Below are positions 9,522-19,195 of a stretch of DNA of 64,000 bases, one piece after another. The notes beneath the pieces were generated by a model, which made no database searches, had not been told where the DNA came from, and saw only the letters and a list, made by a program, of their open reading frames with translations. Positions within the stretch are counted from its first letter, which is position 1; each line of letters begins with the position of its first letter. Position numbers and translations under genes: made by a program. Origin of the DNA: Pseudomonas sp. CAN1 (lineage in GTDB: Bacteria; Pseudomonadota; Gammaproteobacteria; Pseudomonadales; Pseudomonadaceae); contig NZ_JASMRU010000021.1 of NCBI RefSeq assembly GCF_030462585.1, forward strand, positions 1-64,000. The letters run 5' to 3'.

Positions 9522-10133
9522 TCACTCGCGCTCGGGCAGGAGCTTACCGTCAAGATAGGGAGCTGCAAGCTCCAGGGCGCCACGCCCACCCCGACGCAGG
9601 CAGGCCAGCAGGGACAGCCAGGGGATGTCGGTCATGACCACGGCATCCGCAGTCAATGTCTGCACCTCTCCGGCGGTGCCGCCTGCCGGGCCGCCGTCAG
9701 GCATGTAGACCAGCAGCCAATCCCCGCGGGCCTCCAGCGACAGGCCAAAGCGGTAGCCGCTCTCCTGGATGACCATCACCACCCTGGCCCCTTCGATATT
9801 CTCCATGCCGGTGAAGCGGGCGGTTGCGTCCTTGAGCAACTGGTAGCCGGGCAGGTTGCCGAGCAGTTTGTCTTCCAGCGCCTGCAGAGCTCGTGATGCC
9901 ACGGCGGTCCTGGCCAGCAGGCCCGCCAGGAAGCAGAAGAGCAGCAGCAGGAAGACGGCTGCCACCGTAACGGAGGTGGCCCCCGCGATGGAGAAGCCTT
10001 CGAAGATCGGCAGCACCTTCTGCAAGGGGCCGCTGAGCAGGTGGATGGCCTTTTCGATGAGGATGAACAGCAGCACGAGCGGGAGGATGAACAGCAGCCC
10101 GCCGGCGATGGTGGTCTTGATGAAGCGGAACAT
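9522..10133 (-). CDS. DUF502 family inner-membrane protein
   Basis: 203 residues starting at the ATG complement 10131-10133. Two transmembrane helices fill the first 80 residues (GGLLFILPLVLLFILIEKAI and SVTVAAVFLLLLFCFLAGLL). A soluble domain follows with the conserved VVMVIQESGYRFGL and MPDGGPAGGTAGEVQ type segments of DUF502. No biochemical function is established for the family. It reads away from the DUF1302 operon and shares with it the 340-base region 10134-10473. Confidence 0.82.
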   Translation of the reverse strand: MFRFIKTTIAGGLLFILPLVLLFILIEKAIHLLSGPLQKVLPIFEGFSIAGATSVTVAAVFLLLLFCFLAGLLARTAVASRALQALEDKLLGNLPGYQLLKDATARFTGMENIEGARVVMVIQESGYRFGLSLEARGDWLLVYMPDGGPAGGTAGEVQTLTADAVVMTDIPWLSLLACLRRGGRGALELAAPYLDGKLLPERE

Positions 10134-10370
10134 GCGCAGTCTCCTTGACTTTGCGGCCCGACTCCATGGGATCGCCCCAGGCCCTGTCTGTCGCTAGAGC
10201 TTAGACGTGTGTGGGGCCGGCACCCGGCGGATCTGCCCGCCCATCAGCCCAGGCCATGAGCATTTCACGACAGTGCCTGCATCAGCCGAGAACTCGGGTG
10301 AGGGTCTTTGCCGAGCTTTCCTCGCAGCCCTATCCGGCAACGCGTGTTTCTTTCGGGTAACTCACGGCGC

Positions 10371-10390
10371 ACTCATACCTAAGTATGAGT
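10371..10390. promoter_or_regulatory. Perfect dyad upstream of the DUF1302 operon (candidate operator)
   Basis: ACTCATACCTAAGTATGAGT has perfect 8-base arms around CTAA and ends 83 bases before the DUF1302 start. Its core ATACCTAAGTAT matches, except for one base, the palindrome TATACCTAGGTATA at 46423. A LuxR/FixJ-type dimer is a plausible binder, since the MalT-like regulator gene is downstream, but the pairing is inferred. I see no gene in the rest of the 10134-10473 gap. Confidence 0.55.
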
Positions 10391-10473
10391 TTCTGAATCG
10401 CTACTTCGTCGCTTACGCCGCTCTCTCGTACTGATTAGTTTTCCCGGGCCAACACCAACCACGGGAAAGCCGC

Positions 10474-12369
10474 ATGACAACAACAAGAGCGCGCGCCGGA
10501 TTCGCCCCGAATGCCCTGGCGCTTGCCGTTGCACTGGGCTGTGCCGCACAGGCCCAGGCCGTCACGTTCAATATCGGCGAGATCGAGGGCACCTTCGACT
10601 CGTCCCTGTCCGTGGGGGCCAGCTGGGCGCTACGCGGTGGCGATCCGGACCTCATCGGCGTCAACAACGGCGGCAAGGGCCTGTCGCAGACCACCGACGA
10701 CGGCCACCTGAACTTCAAGAAGGGCAAGACCTTCTCGAAGATCTTCAAGGGTATCCACGACCTCGAACTGAAGTACGAAGACACCGGCGTGTTCCTGCGC
10801 GGCAAGTACTGGTACGACTTCGAGCTCAAGGACGAGAGCCGGCCGTTCAAGGACATCGATGACAGCGGTCGCAAGGAGGGCGCGAAATCCGCCGGTGCGC
10901 AGATGCTCGATGCCTTCGTCTACCACAACTACACCATCGCCGATCAGCCGGGCTCGGTGCGCCTGGGCAAACAGGTGGTGAGCTGGGGGGAGAGCACCTT
11001 CATCCTCAACAGCATCAACTCGATCAACCCGCTCGACGTTGCCGCCTTCCGCCGTCCCGGCGCCGAGATCAAGGAAGGCCTGATCCCGGTGAACATGTTC
11101 TACGTGTCGCAGAGCCTGACCGACAGCCTCTCGGCGGAAGCCTTCTACCAGCTGGAATGGGACCAGACGGTCGTCGACAACTGCGGCACCTTCTTCTCCC
11201 AGGCGGACGTGGTGGCCGACGGCTGCAGCAACAACCTGCGCCTGCTCACCAACAACCTGGCCGCCGGCAATGCCATCAACGCCGCGCTGCCGGGCACCAG
11301 CATGGACATCGACCAGAACGGCGAGGGCACCCTGGTCCGCCGTGGTCCCGACCGTGACGCCCGTGACGGCGGCCAGTGGGGCCTGGCGCTGCGCTACATG
11401 TTCGACCCGCTGAACACCGAGTTCGGCGCGTACTTCATGAACTACCACAGCCGCGCGCCGTTCCTCAGCGTGACCGCCCCTTCGCAGGGGCTGTACAACG
11501 TGGCCGGTCGCACCGGCGCGGCCGCGCCGCTGGTGGTGGCGGGCAACTCCAGCTACTTCATGGAGTACCCGGAAGACATCCACCTGTACGGCCTGAGCTT
11601 CTCCACCACGTTGCCCACCGGCACCGCCTGGAGCGGCGAGATCAGCTACCGGCCCAACGCCCCGGTGCAGCTCAACACCACCGACCTGCTGTTCTCCGGC
11701 GTCGGCCCGCTGGCGGCGATCAACCCGGTGGCCTATGCGGCCTACGGCAATGCCTCGGTACTCCAGGCCACGCCGGGTGGCGACCTGCACGGCTACCGCC
11801 GCAAGGAGATCACCCAGTTCCAGACCACCCTGACGCACTTCTTCGACCAGGTCATGGGCGCCGAGCGCCTGACCCTGGTGGGCGAGGTGGGCGTGGTGCA
11901 TGTCGGCGGGCTCGACTCGACCCGTGATGCGCGTTACGGCCGCGATCCGGTCTACGGGCCGGGACCGCTGCCGGCCACCGGCTCGGTCGACACCTGCCGC
12001 GCGCTGAACCAAACCACCATCGCCGGCGCAGTAGGCAACAACGACTTCACCAACCTGACCAGCAACTGCACCGATGACGGCTACGTCACCGCCACCTCCT
12101 GGGGCTACCGCGCCCGCGCGATCTGGGACTACAACAGCGTCTTCGCCGGGGTCAACCTGCGGCCGAACATCAGTTGGTCGCAGGACGTCCACGGCTACGG
12201 CCCCAACGGGCTGTTCAACGAAGGCAGCAAGGCGGTCAGCTTCGGCATCGATGCGGACTACGCCAACACCTACACCACCAGCCTTTCCTACACCGACTTC
12301 TTTGGCGGCGACTACAACACGTCGGTCGACAGGGACTTCGTCGCGCTCAGTTTCGGCGTGAACTTCTAA
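10474..12369 (+). CDS. DUF1302 family outer-membrane protein
   Basis: 631 residues with a signal peptide ending AAQAQAVTF. The rest is a beta-rich, aromatic-patterned chain typical of a large outer-membrane barrel, ending in a terminal strand with a C-terminal Phe (FVALSFGVNF). Characteristic DUF1302 segments include SVRLGKQVVSWGES and NSINPLDVAAFRRPG. Members pair with DUF1329 proteins and often lie near genes for hydrophobic or aromatic substrate use, so uptake or export of a hydrophobic compound is the usual guess. GGGAAA lies 5 bases before the ATG. The DUF1329 gene follows after 16 bases in the same operon. Confidence 0.87.
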   Translation: MTTTRARAGFAPNALALAVALGCAAQAQAVTFNIGEIEGTFDSSLSVGASWALRGGDPDLIGVNNGGKGLSQTTDDGHLNFKKGKTFSKIFKGIHDLELKYEDTGVFLRGKYWYDFELKDESRPFKDIDDSGRKEGAKSAGAQMLDAFVYHNYTIADQPGSVRLGKQVVSWGESTFILNSINSINPLDVAAFRRPGAEIKEGLIPVNMFYVSQSLTDSLSAEAFYQLEWDQTVVDNCGTFFSQADVVADGCSNNLRLLTNNLAAGNAINAALPGTSMDIDQNGEGTLVRRGPDRDARDGGQWGLALRYMFDPLNTEFGAYFMNYHSRAPFLSVTAPSQGLYNVAGRTGAAAPLVVAGNSSYFMEYPEDIHLYGLSFSTTLPTGTAWSGEISYRPNAPVQLNTTDLLFSGVGPLAAINPVAYAAYGNASVLQATPGGDLHGYRRKEITQFQTTLTHFFDQVMGAERLTLVGEVGVVHVGGLDSTRDARYGRDPVYGPGPLPATGSVDTCRALNQTTIAGAVGNNDFTNLTSNCTDDGYVTATSWGYRARAIWDYNSVFAGVNLRPNISWSQDVHGYGPNGLFNEGSKAVSFGIDADYANTYTTSLSYTDFFGGDYNTSVDRDFVALSFGVNF

Positions 12370-12385
12370 CCCAGGGGACCCTGCC

Positions 12386-13756
12386 ATGCAGACTCAGAAA
12401 ACCTTGTTGAAATCCGGCGTGCTGGCCCTCTCCCTGCTGGCCAGCAGCGTCATGGCTGGCGCCCCGGCGGCCGAAGTGGCGCAGCTGGGGGCAACCCTCA
12501 CGCCCATGGGTGCGGAGAAGGCCGGTAACGCCGACGGCAGCATCCCGGCCTGGACCGGCGGCCTGCCGACGAATGCCGGTGCGGTGGACGGCAAGGGCTT
12601 CCTGGCCGATCCGTTCGCCAGCGAGAAGCCGCTGTTCGTCATCACCGCGGCCAACGCGGCGCAGTACAAGGACAAGCTCACCGAAGGCCAGATGGCGATG
12701 TTCAAGCGCTATCCGGACAGCTACAGGATCCCGGTGTACCCGACGCACCGCACCGCGGCGCTGCCCGACGACATCTACGCCGCGATCAAGAGCAGCGCCC
12801 AGCACACCGAGCTGGTCGGCGGCGGAAACGGCCTGCAGAACTTCGACAGCCACTACTACGCCTTCCCGATTCCGAAGACTGGCGTGGAACTGGTGTGGAA
12901 CCACGAAACCCGTTACCGCGGCGGTAACATCCATCGCTACATCACCCGCGTACAGCCGCAGGTGGATGGCTCGTTCTCGATGGTGCACTTCGAGGACGAA
13001 GTGTCTTATCCCGCCAACCTGCCGGACTTCGACAAGGCCAAGGGCGACAACATCCTCTTCTATTTCATCCAGCGGGTGACTGCGCCGGCGCGCCTGGCGG
13101 GCAACGTGCTGCTTGTCCACGAGACCATCGATCAGGTGAAGGAACCGCGCCAGGCGTGGCTCTACAACGCCGGGCAGCGCCGCGTGCGGCGTGCCCCGCA
13201 GGTCGCCTACGACGGCCCGGCAACCGCCGCCGACGGCCTGGCCACCTCCGACAACTACGACATGTACAACGGCTCGCCGGATCGCTACGACTGGAAGCTG
13301 GTCGGCAAGAAGGAACTGTACATCCCCTACAACAGCTACAAGCTCGATTCGCCGTCGCTCAAGTACGACGACATCATCAAGCCGGGGCATATCAACCAGG
13401 ACCTGACCCGCTACGAGCTGCACCGGGTGTGGGAAGTGGTGGGCACGCTCAGGGACGGTGAGCGGCACATCTACGCCAAGCGCCACATGTTCTTCGACGA
13501 GGACACCTGGCAACTGGCCGAGGTCGACCACTACGACGGTCGTGGCCAGCTCTGGCGCGTCGGCGAAGGCCATGCCCAGCAGTATTACAACCAGAAAGTG
13601 CCGGGCTACACCGCCGAGACTCTCTACGATGTCATCTCCGGCCGCTACTCGGTCATGGGCCTGAAGAACGAAGAGAGGCAGAGCATCGTGTTCGGCGCCA
13701 AGGCGCTTGCCGCGGACTACACCCCGGCAGCATTGCGCCAGACGGGTGTTCGCTGA
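12386..13756 (+). CDS. DUF1329 family periplasmic protein
   Basis: 456 residues with a signal peptide (LALSLLASSVMAGAPAAEV). The family's opening GNADGSIPAWTGGLP and the later aromatic repeats (NAGQRRVRRAPQVAYD, TWQLAEVDHYDGRGQLWRV) are present. The fold is LolB/LolA-like in related structures, which fits binding a lipid or hydrophobic ligand in the periplasm; that role is not proven. A strong AGGGGA site precedes the ATG. It is co-transcribed with the DUF1302 barrel, and a terminator closes the operon before the LuxR gene. Confidence 0.87.
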   Translation: MQTQKTLLKSGVLALSLLASSVMAGAPAAEVAQLGATLTPMGAEKAGNADGSIPAWTGGLPTNAGAVDGKGFLADPFASEKPLFVITAANAAQYKDKLTEGQMAMFKRYPDSYRIPVYPTHRTAALPDDIYAAIKSSAQHTELVGGGNGLQNFDSHYYAFPIPKTGVELVWNHETRYRGGNIHRYITRVQPQVDGSFSMVHFEDEVSYPANLPDFDKAKGDNILFYFIQRVTAPARLAGNVLLVHETIDQVKEPRQAWLYNAGQRRVRRAPQVAYDGPATAADGLATSDNYDMYNGSPDRYDWKLVGKKELYIPYNSYKLDSPSLKYDDIIKPGHINQDLTRYELHRVWEVVGTLRDGERHIYAKRHMFFDEDTWQLAEVDHYDGRGQLWRVGEGHAQQYYNQKVPGYTAETLYDVISGRYSVMGLKNEERQSIVFGAKALAADYTPAALRQTGVR

Positions 13757-13787
13757 CCTCAGCCGTTTCACCGAGCAACTCCGTGTT

Positions 13788-13813
13788 GGGCGGCCGAACG
13801 GCCGCCCTTTTTT
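13788..13813 (+). terminator. Intrinsic terminator after the DUF1329 gene
   Basis: GGGCGGCC and GGCCGCCC arms with a GAAC loop are followed by six T. It separates the DUF1302-DUF1329 operon from the LuxR gene, which therefore has its own promoter. Confidence 0.9.
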
Positions 13814-13862
13814 ATGCCTGATCGTCGGCAAGCCCAATACAGTCAAGGGGGCAAGCCGTACC

Positions 13863-16427
13863 ATGGCGGACTTTGTATCAGCGAGTAACGCCATGCCCAC
13901 GGCCAACATCTACTCAGACCCGTGCCGCGTTCCCTCGTTGCCCACCGGTTTTCTGCCACGCCCCCGTCTGAGCAAGACCCTGCTGGCTGCGCGCTGCCGC
14001 TTGCGGCTGATCTGCGCCCCGGCTGGTAGCGGCAAGAGCGTGCTGCTGCGCGAGTGCGCACTGGCCCGCCCCGAGCAGACCCAGGTGCTGTGGCTCGACC
14101 TCAAGGGCCTGGTGCTGGATGACGCGGCCTTGCTGCGCCTGCTGGCCTCGGCGCTGGAGCTCGCCGACAGCGACCCCATCGGCGTACTCAACAGTCTGGC
14201 GCAACGCGAAAGTGCGCTGTGGATCATGCTCGATGACCTGCCGCGGGCGACGGACGAGCGTATCGACCGTCTGCTCGAACTGTTGCTGCGAGCATCCGCG
14301 CCGACCGTCACCTGGTGGATCGCCAGTCGCCGCCGGCCCGCCTGCAAGCTGGAGCGCCTGCTGCTGGACGGCGAGCTGCTGGAGCTCGGTGCAGAAGACC
14401 TGGCCATGACGGCCGCCGAGCTGGGCGAGCTGTTGGGCAGCCTGTATGGCGAGGTGCCGGTGACCAGCGTGCAGACCCTGATGCTGCAGACCGATGGCTG
14501 GTTTGCCGGCATCCGTCTGCGCCTGCATGGCCGAGACCCCGGACAGCTGCCCGAGGCGATGCAGGGCAACGCGCTGGTACGGCGTTATCTGGAGCAGGAG
14601 GTGCTGGCGGAGCTTTCGGGCGAGCTGCGTGACGCGCTGTGCAAGCTGTCCTGTCTGCAGGACTTCGATGATTCGCTGTGCGATCACGTGCTGGGCGCCG
14701 GCGAAGGCAAGCAACTGCTGCAACAGTTGCTCGACGCTGGCGTGTTTATCGAAACGCTCGATGCTGACCTGGGGCTGTATCGCGTGCGGCCGGCGGTGGG
14801 CAGCATTCTCGCGGCGGAAGTGGCCCAGGGCCTGAAGCGCGCCCTGTATCGCCACGCCTGCCAGTGGTCCGCCGGGCGCAATCAGGTTCGCCAGGCTATC
14901 GATTACGCGCTGCTCGCCGAGCAACCCGAAATCGCTGCCAGCCTGCTGCAGCACTTCACCCGCGACCGCCTGCTGCACGGCAGCCAGATGGCGCGCGTGC
15001 TCAGGTGGCGCAACCTGCTGCCGGGCGAGCTGATCTCCAGTACGCCACGCCTGTTGATCCTGAATTCCTGGGCACTGCTGATCAGCGGCCGTCTCGATGA
15101 GGCGGAAGTCTGCGCGGCGCAGCTGCAACGCTTCCTGCCGCAGCCGACGGCGCAACGCCAGCGCGAGCTGCTCGCGCAGTGCCAGGCGCTGACCGGCAAG
15201 CTCGAATACCACCGGGGCAAGGCCGACGCACGGCACATGCGCGAGGCGCTGGAGCATCTGCCGGAGTCTGCCTGGGCGCAGCATGTGATCGTGCTTACCG
15301 CGCTGATCGAAGTGGAAATCGTCGACGGGCGAATGGAGACGGCCGAGCAGTTCCATCGCGATGCCATCAAGATGGCGCGCCGCCATGGAAGCCGCATGCT
15401 GGAAGCGGTGCTGCTGTTGCAGCAGGTGCATCTGCTGGAAATGCGCGGCGAGCTCAGTCAGGCGCTGCACCTGACCGAGCAGTTGCACCGGGAGTTGTGC
15501 GCCGAGGGCAAGGGCGAGGCCAACCCGCTGCGCGGCCGCACGCGGCTGCGCCTGGGTGCCTTGCTGGCGCGCCGGGGAGATTACGCAGCGGCCCGTGGGC
15601 ACTATGAAGCCGGGCTGCAGGAGTGCCTGGACTGCGAAGACCCGGCTGCCTCCTGGGGCTACATCGGCCTGGCCGAACTCGATGCGCTGCACAAGTCGCT
15701 CGGCCAGGCGCACCAGCGCCTGGCCGATGCGGAGCGCCTACTGCAGTTCCGCAACATCACTGAGCCGCTGTACCAGAACCTGCTGCTGCTCGGCTACGCC
15801 CGCCTGTGGATTCAGGAAGGCCATGCTGGCCGCGCTCGTAGCGCGCTGGAGGAGGGGCTGCGGCAGTACAGCGGCGCAGAGTGCTGCCGGCCACCGTACG
15901 GCAATCCCGAGCTGGTTCAGCACCTGCAGGTAGCGTTGCTGCATGCACGCCAGGCGATGGGTGAAGACGTCAGCGAAGCCTTCGAGGGCATGCTCAAGGC
16001 GGCCCTGCGGCAGGAGCGCCGCAGCCTGGCCATCGAGTTGTGGTTCGGCATGGCCGAAGCCCTCTATGCCAAGGGCCAGCAGGGCGGCGCGCAGCGGGCG
16101 CTGCTCGATGCGATGGCGCTGTCCCGGCAGACTGGCATGCTCAGCGCCGAGTACCAATGCAGCCTGCGCAACCCCGGCCTGATTCGCTGGGGCAAGGACT
16201 CGCTCAGACCCAAGGACCAGCAGGCCACTGCCGTGTTGCTCAGCCCGCGCGAGCTGTCGGTGCTGAAGATGATTGCCCAGGGGCTGTCCAACCAGGACAT
16301 CGCCGAGCAGCTGTTCATCTCCCTGCACACCGTCAAGAGCCATGCGCAGAAGATCAACGTGAAGCTGGGAGTGGCCCGGCGTACCCAGGCCATTGTTCGC
16401 GCCAAGGAGCTGGGGCTGGTGCGCTAG
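13863..16427 (+). CDS. MalT-like LuxR-family ATP-dependent transcriptional regulator
   Basis: 854 residues from ATG 13863 (GGGGG 11 bases upstream). An in-frame opening back to 13707 would overlap the DUF1329 gene and the terminator, so it is rejected. Domain order: P-loop NTPase near residue 52 (APAGSGKSVLL), winged-helix and STAND-like region, a long TPR-like helical region (about 350-770), then a C-terminal LuxR helix-turn-helix (LSPRELSVLKMIAQGLSNQD, VKSHAQKINVKLG). Such regulators (MalT, AlkS class) bind an inducer and ATP, oligomerise and activate transcription. Its place right after DUF1302-DUF1329 makes that operon the likely target. Confidence 0.87.
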   Translation: MADFVSASNAMPTANIYSDPCRVPSLPTGFLPRPRLSKTLLAARCRLRLICAPAGSGKSVLLRECALARPEQTQVLWLDLKGLVLDDAALLRLLASALELADSDPIGVLNSLAQRESALWIMLDDLPRATDERIDRLLELLLRASAPTVTWWIASRRRPACKLERLLLDGELLELGAEDLAMTAAELGELLGSLYGEVPVTSVQTLMLQTDGWFAGIRLRLHGRDPGQLPEAMQGNALVRRYLEQEVLAELSGELRDALCKLSCLQDFDDSLCDHVLGAGEGKQLLQQLLDAGVFIETLDADLGLYRVRPAVGSILAAEVAQGLKRALYRHACQWSAGRNQVRQAIDYALLAEQPEIAASLLQHFTRDRLLHGSQMARVLRWRNLLPGELISSTPRLLILNSWALLISGRLDEAEVCAAQLQRFLPQPTAQRQRELLAQCQALTGKLEYHRGKADARHMREALEHLPESAWAQHVIVLTALIEVEIVDGRMETAEQFHRDAIKMARRHGSRMLEAVLLLQQVHLLEMRGELSQALHLTEQLHRELCAEGKGEANPLRGRTRLRLGALLARRGDYAAARGHYEAGLQECLDCEDPAASWGYIGLAELDALHKSLGQAHQRLADAERLLQFRNITEPLYQNLLLLGYARLWIQEGHAGRARSALEEGLRQYSGAECCRPPYGNPELVQHLQVALLHARQAMGEDVSEAFEGMLKAALRQERRSLAIELWFGMAEALYAKGQQGGAQRALLDAMALSRQTGMLSAEYQCSLRNPGLIRWGKDSLRPKDQQATAVLLSPRELSVLKMIAQGLSNQDIAEQLFISLHTVKSHAQKINVKLGVARRTQAIVRAKELGLVR

Positions 16428-16439
16428 CGTCGAGCCGCA

Positions 16440-17492
16440 CTAGCGATATGGCGGGCCTTCGGGATCGGCAGTGGCGCTGCCTTCGAGCAGTTGCCGGCGT
16501 ACCCCGCGCGGCGTGTCGTCGAACCAGCGACGGCAGGCGCGATTGAACACGCTCTGCTCGCTGTAGCCCAACAACCCCGCGACCTGCGCCATCGGCATGT
16601 GGCGCTCGGCAAGGTAGCGTTGCGCGCAGGAGCGCCGGGCCTGTTCGAGCACCTGCTCGAATCCCGTACCGAGCTCCGCCAGGCGCCGTTGCAGCACCCG
16701 CTCATGCAGGCCGAGCTGTTCGGCGATCAGGCTTATCCGGCAGCGCTGGGTGGGCAGGGTCCGCAGGATCAGGTTTTCCACCTGGCGTACCAGGCCGATG
16801 GCCGCCTGGGCGTCGAAGGGGCGCAGGTAATCCAGCATCACCCGGTGCAGCTGCGGGTCCTGCTGTTCGATGCGCATGCCCAGTTGCTCATTGCTCAGCA
16901 CCAGGGCGTTGCAGTCCTGGTTGAAGTACGCCGCGGCCTTGAAGTAGCGCTTGTAGCGCGCCAGCGGCAGTGCGCTGGCGCCGCTGAGCAGCACCGAGCG
17001 AGCGCTGAACTGGCTGCCGCAGAGAAGCTTCAGGGTGTTGTGGCCGACCCCCAGTGCCAGTTCCTGCATCTGCCGCAGGCGCGTGGGGCCGGGCAGGCGA
17101 ATCTCGATCAGCAGCCGTGGTGCCTGGTGGTCACTGCGGTCGAGTTGCACATCGATGCCGGGGCTGTGATAGCCGATGAACCGCGAGATTTCCTCCAGCG
17201 CCTGGCCCACCGTGGCTGAGTTCCGCGCGATCAGCGCCACCGGTCCGAGCACGTGCAGGTCCTGGTATTCCGCCATGCGCAGACCGAGGTCTGGGCAATC
17301 CAGTTCGCTGGCGGCGCATTCGAGCACGCCAACCAGGGCGCGCAGCGGTACCCGTGCCTCGTCGTCTTCGAGCGCGGCGGGGGCTATCTGGAAGCGCCGT
17401 AGCAGGTGCTCGCAATCCCCGCCCAACTGGGCGACCAGCTGCGGAAAGCCGATGAACGAGGTGGTGCGGATGAGGGTGGTCACAGTCGTCAA
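16440..17492 (-). CDS. AraC-family transcriptional regulator (OruR-like N-domain)
   Basis: 350 residues. The N-terminal 190 residues form the arabinose-binding-like sensor domain of OruR/ArgR-type regulators (LRALVGVLECAASELDCPDL, MAEYQDLHVLGPVALIARNS). The C-terminal 100 carry the AraC double helix-turn-helix (ISLIAEQLGLHERVLQRRL and MAQVAGLLGYSEQSVFNRAC). It is divergent from the GMC oxidoreductase gene across 119 bases and probably controls it. It converges on the LuxR gene with 12 bases between stops. Confidence 0.87.
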   Translation of the reverse strand: MTTVTTLIRTTSFIGFPQLVAQLGGDCEHLLRRFQIAPAALEDDEARVPLRALVGVLECAASELDCPDLGLRMAEYQDLHVLGPVALIARNSATVGQALEEISRFIGYHSPGIDVQLDRSDHQAPRLLIEIRLPGPTRLRQMQELALGVGHNTLKLLCGSQFSARSVLLSGASALPLARYKRYFKAAAYFNQDCNALVLSNEQLGMRIEQQDPQLHRVMLDYLRPFDAQAAIGLVRQVENLILRTLPTQRCRISLIAEQLGLHERVLQRRLAELGTGFEQVLEQARRSCAQRYLAERHMPMAQVAGLLGYSEQSVFNRACRRWFDDTPRGVRRQLLEGSATADPEGPPYR

Positions 17493-17611
17493 AAATCAAA
17501 AAGCAGTCGTTGAAAGTCAATTAATGTGCGCCTCGGCGGCGAAGAATTCCAGCGGTCTGCGCCGAGAACTGCTGCTCGGTGCGTATCGCCCGCAAACCGA
17601 GAAGAACAAGT

Positions 17612-19195
17612 ATGGAATTCGACTACATCATCGTGGGTGCCGGCTCGGCCGGCTGCGTACTGGCCAATCGTCTGAGTGCCGACCCCTCGGTCCGGGTGTG
17701 CCTGCTGGAGGCCGGTTCGGAAGACACCTCGCCGCTGATCCACACGCCGATCGGCGTCGCCGCCATCCTGCCGACCCGCCACGTCAACTGGGCCTTGCAG
17801 ACGGTCCCGCAACCGGGCCTGGGCGGGCGCGTGGGCTACCAGCCACGCGGCAAGACCCTCGGCGGCAGCAGCTCGATCAACGGCATGATCTACATCCGCG
17901 GGCATCGCAGCGACTACGACGACTGGCAGGCCCTGGGCAATCCGGGTTGGGGCTATGACGACGTGCTGCCGTACTTCCGCAAGAGCGAAGGCCATCACCT
18001 GGGCGGCTGTGACTACCACGGTGGCGAGGGCGAGTTGTACGTCGGCCGGGTGCAGCCGCACGCGGTCACCAATGCCTTCCTCGATGCGGCCCAACAGGCC
18101 GGGCACGCGCGCAACGCCGACTTCAATGGTGCCGAGCAGGAAGGGGTAGGGCACTACGACGTGACCATCCGCGAGGGCCGGCGCTGGAGCACCGCTTCGG
18201 CCTTCCTCAAGCCCATCCGCGAACTGCGCGGCAACCTCACGGTAATTACCGGAGCCACCGCCCAGCGCATCCTGCTGCAAGGCAAGCGCGCGGTGGGCAT
18301 GCAGGTGTCGGTCAAGGGTGAACGCCTGGAGCTCAAGGCACGCAAGGAAGTCCTGATCAGCGCGGGGGCGTTCGGCAGCCCGCAGTTGCTGATGCTGTCC
18401 GGCATCGGTGCCGAGGCCGAGCTGAAACCTCACGGCATTGCTCTGCAGCATGAGCTGCCCGGCGTGGGCAAGAACCTCCAGGACCACCCGGACTTCGTCG
18501 CCTGCTACAAGAGCCATGACACCAGCCTGCTGGGCATCTCCGCCAGGGGCACGGTGCGCATGGGCAAGGCCTTCTTCGATTACACCCGCCAGCGCACCGG
18601 CCCCTTCGCCAGCAACTGCGCCGAAAGCGGTGGCTTCCTGAAAACCTCTGCGGATCTGTCGCGCCCGGATATCCAGTTGCACGCGGTGATCGGCCCGATC
18701 GACGATCACGGTCGCAAGCTGCACTGGGGGCATGGATTCAGCTGCCATGTCTGCGTGCTGCGGCCGAAAAGCATCGGCAGCGTCGGCCTGAACTCGGCAG
18801 ACCCCTTCGCCGCGCCGCGCATTGACCCGAACTTCCTCGGCCATGACGACGACGTCAGCACGCTGCTCAAGGGCTACCGTATGGTGCAGGACATCGCCGG
18901 CCAGGCGCCGCTCGCCAGGTACGGCCTGAAGGATATGTACGGCCGGAACCTCTCCAGCGACGAGCAGCTGATCGACCTGCTGCGCAAGCGCACCGATACC
19001 GTCTACCACCCGGTCGGCACCTGCAAGATGGGCAGCGACGAGATGGCGGTAGTGGACGGGCAGCTGCGCGTGCACGGCATTGAGGGCTTGCGGGTCGTCG
19101 ATGCCTCGATCATGCCCACCTTGATCGGCGGCAACACCAACGCCCCGTCGATCATGATCGCGGAGCGGGCTGCAGAGTGGATTATCGCGGCCTGA
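17612..19195 (+). CDS. GMC-family FAD-dependent alcohol dehydrogenase/oxidase
   Basis: 527 residues. The start at ATG 17612 gives the expected MEFDYIIVGAGSAGCVLA opening; 11 extra codons upstream are not needed. The FAD GxGxxG motif is at about residues 8-13, the GMC signature is GKTLGGSSSINGMIYIRGH, and the active-site histidine is H466 in YHPVGTCKMG. The family includes choline dehydrogenase and AlkJ-type alcohol dehydrogenases, which oxidise an alcohol to an aldehyde. No betaine aldehyde dehydrogenase is adjacent and an OruR-like AraC regulator controls the promoter, so choline is not favoured. The exact substrate is unknown. Confidence 0.88.
   Translation: MEFDYIIVGAGSAGCVLANRLSADPSVRVCLLEAGSEDTSPLIHTPIGVAAILPTRHVNWALQTVPQPGLGGRVGYQPRGKTLGGSSSINGMIYIRGHRSDYDDWQALGNPGWGYDDVLPYFRKSEGHHLGGCDYHGGEGELYVGRVQPHAVTNAFLDAAQQAGHARNADFNGAEQEGVGHYDVTIREGRRWSTASAFLKPIRELRGNLTVITGATAQRILLQGKRAVGMQVSVKGERLELKARKEVLISAGAFGSPQLLMLSGIGAEAELKPHGIALQHELPGVGKNLQDHPDFVACYKSHDTSLLGISARGTVRMGKAFFDYTRQRTGPFASNCAESGGFLKTSADLSRPDIQLHAVIGPIDDHGRKLHWGHGFSCHVCVLRPKSIGSVGLNSADPFAAPRIDPNFLGHDDDVSTLLKGYRMVQDIAGQAPLARYGLKDMYGRNLSSDEQLIDLLRKRTDTVYHPVGTCKMGSDEMAVVDGQLRVHGIEGLRVVDASIMPTLIGGNTNAPSIMIAERAAEWIIAA

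Noticed and set aside
10207-10434. 75-residue frame in the DUF502-DUF1302 gap
   Set aside because: No ribosome site or recognisable features, and it covers the operator-like dyad.
17612-19195. Choline dehydrogenase (betA) assignment for the GMC gene
   Set aside because: No betaine aldehyde dehydrogenase or BetI beside it, and the adjacent regulator is AraC-type; kept as generic GMC.
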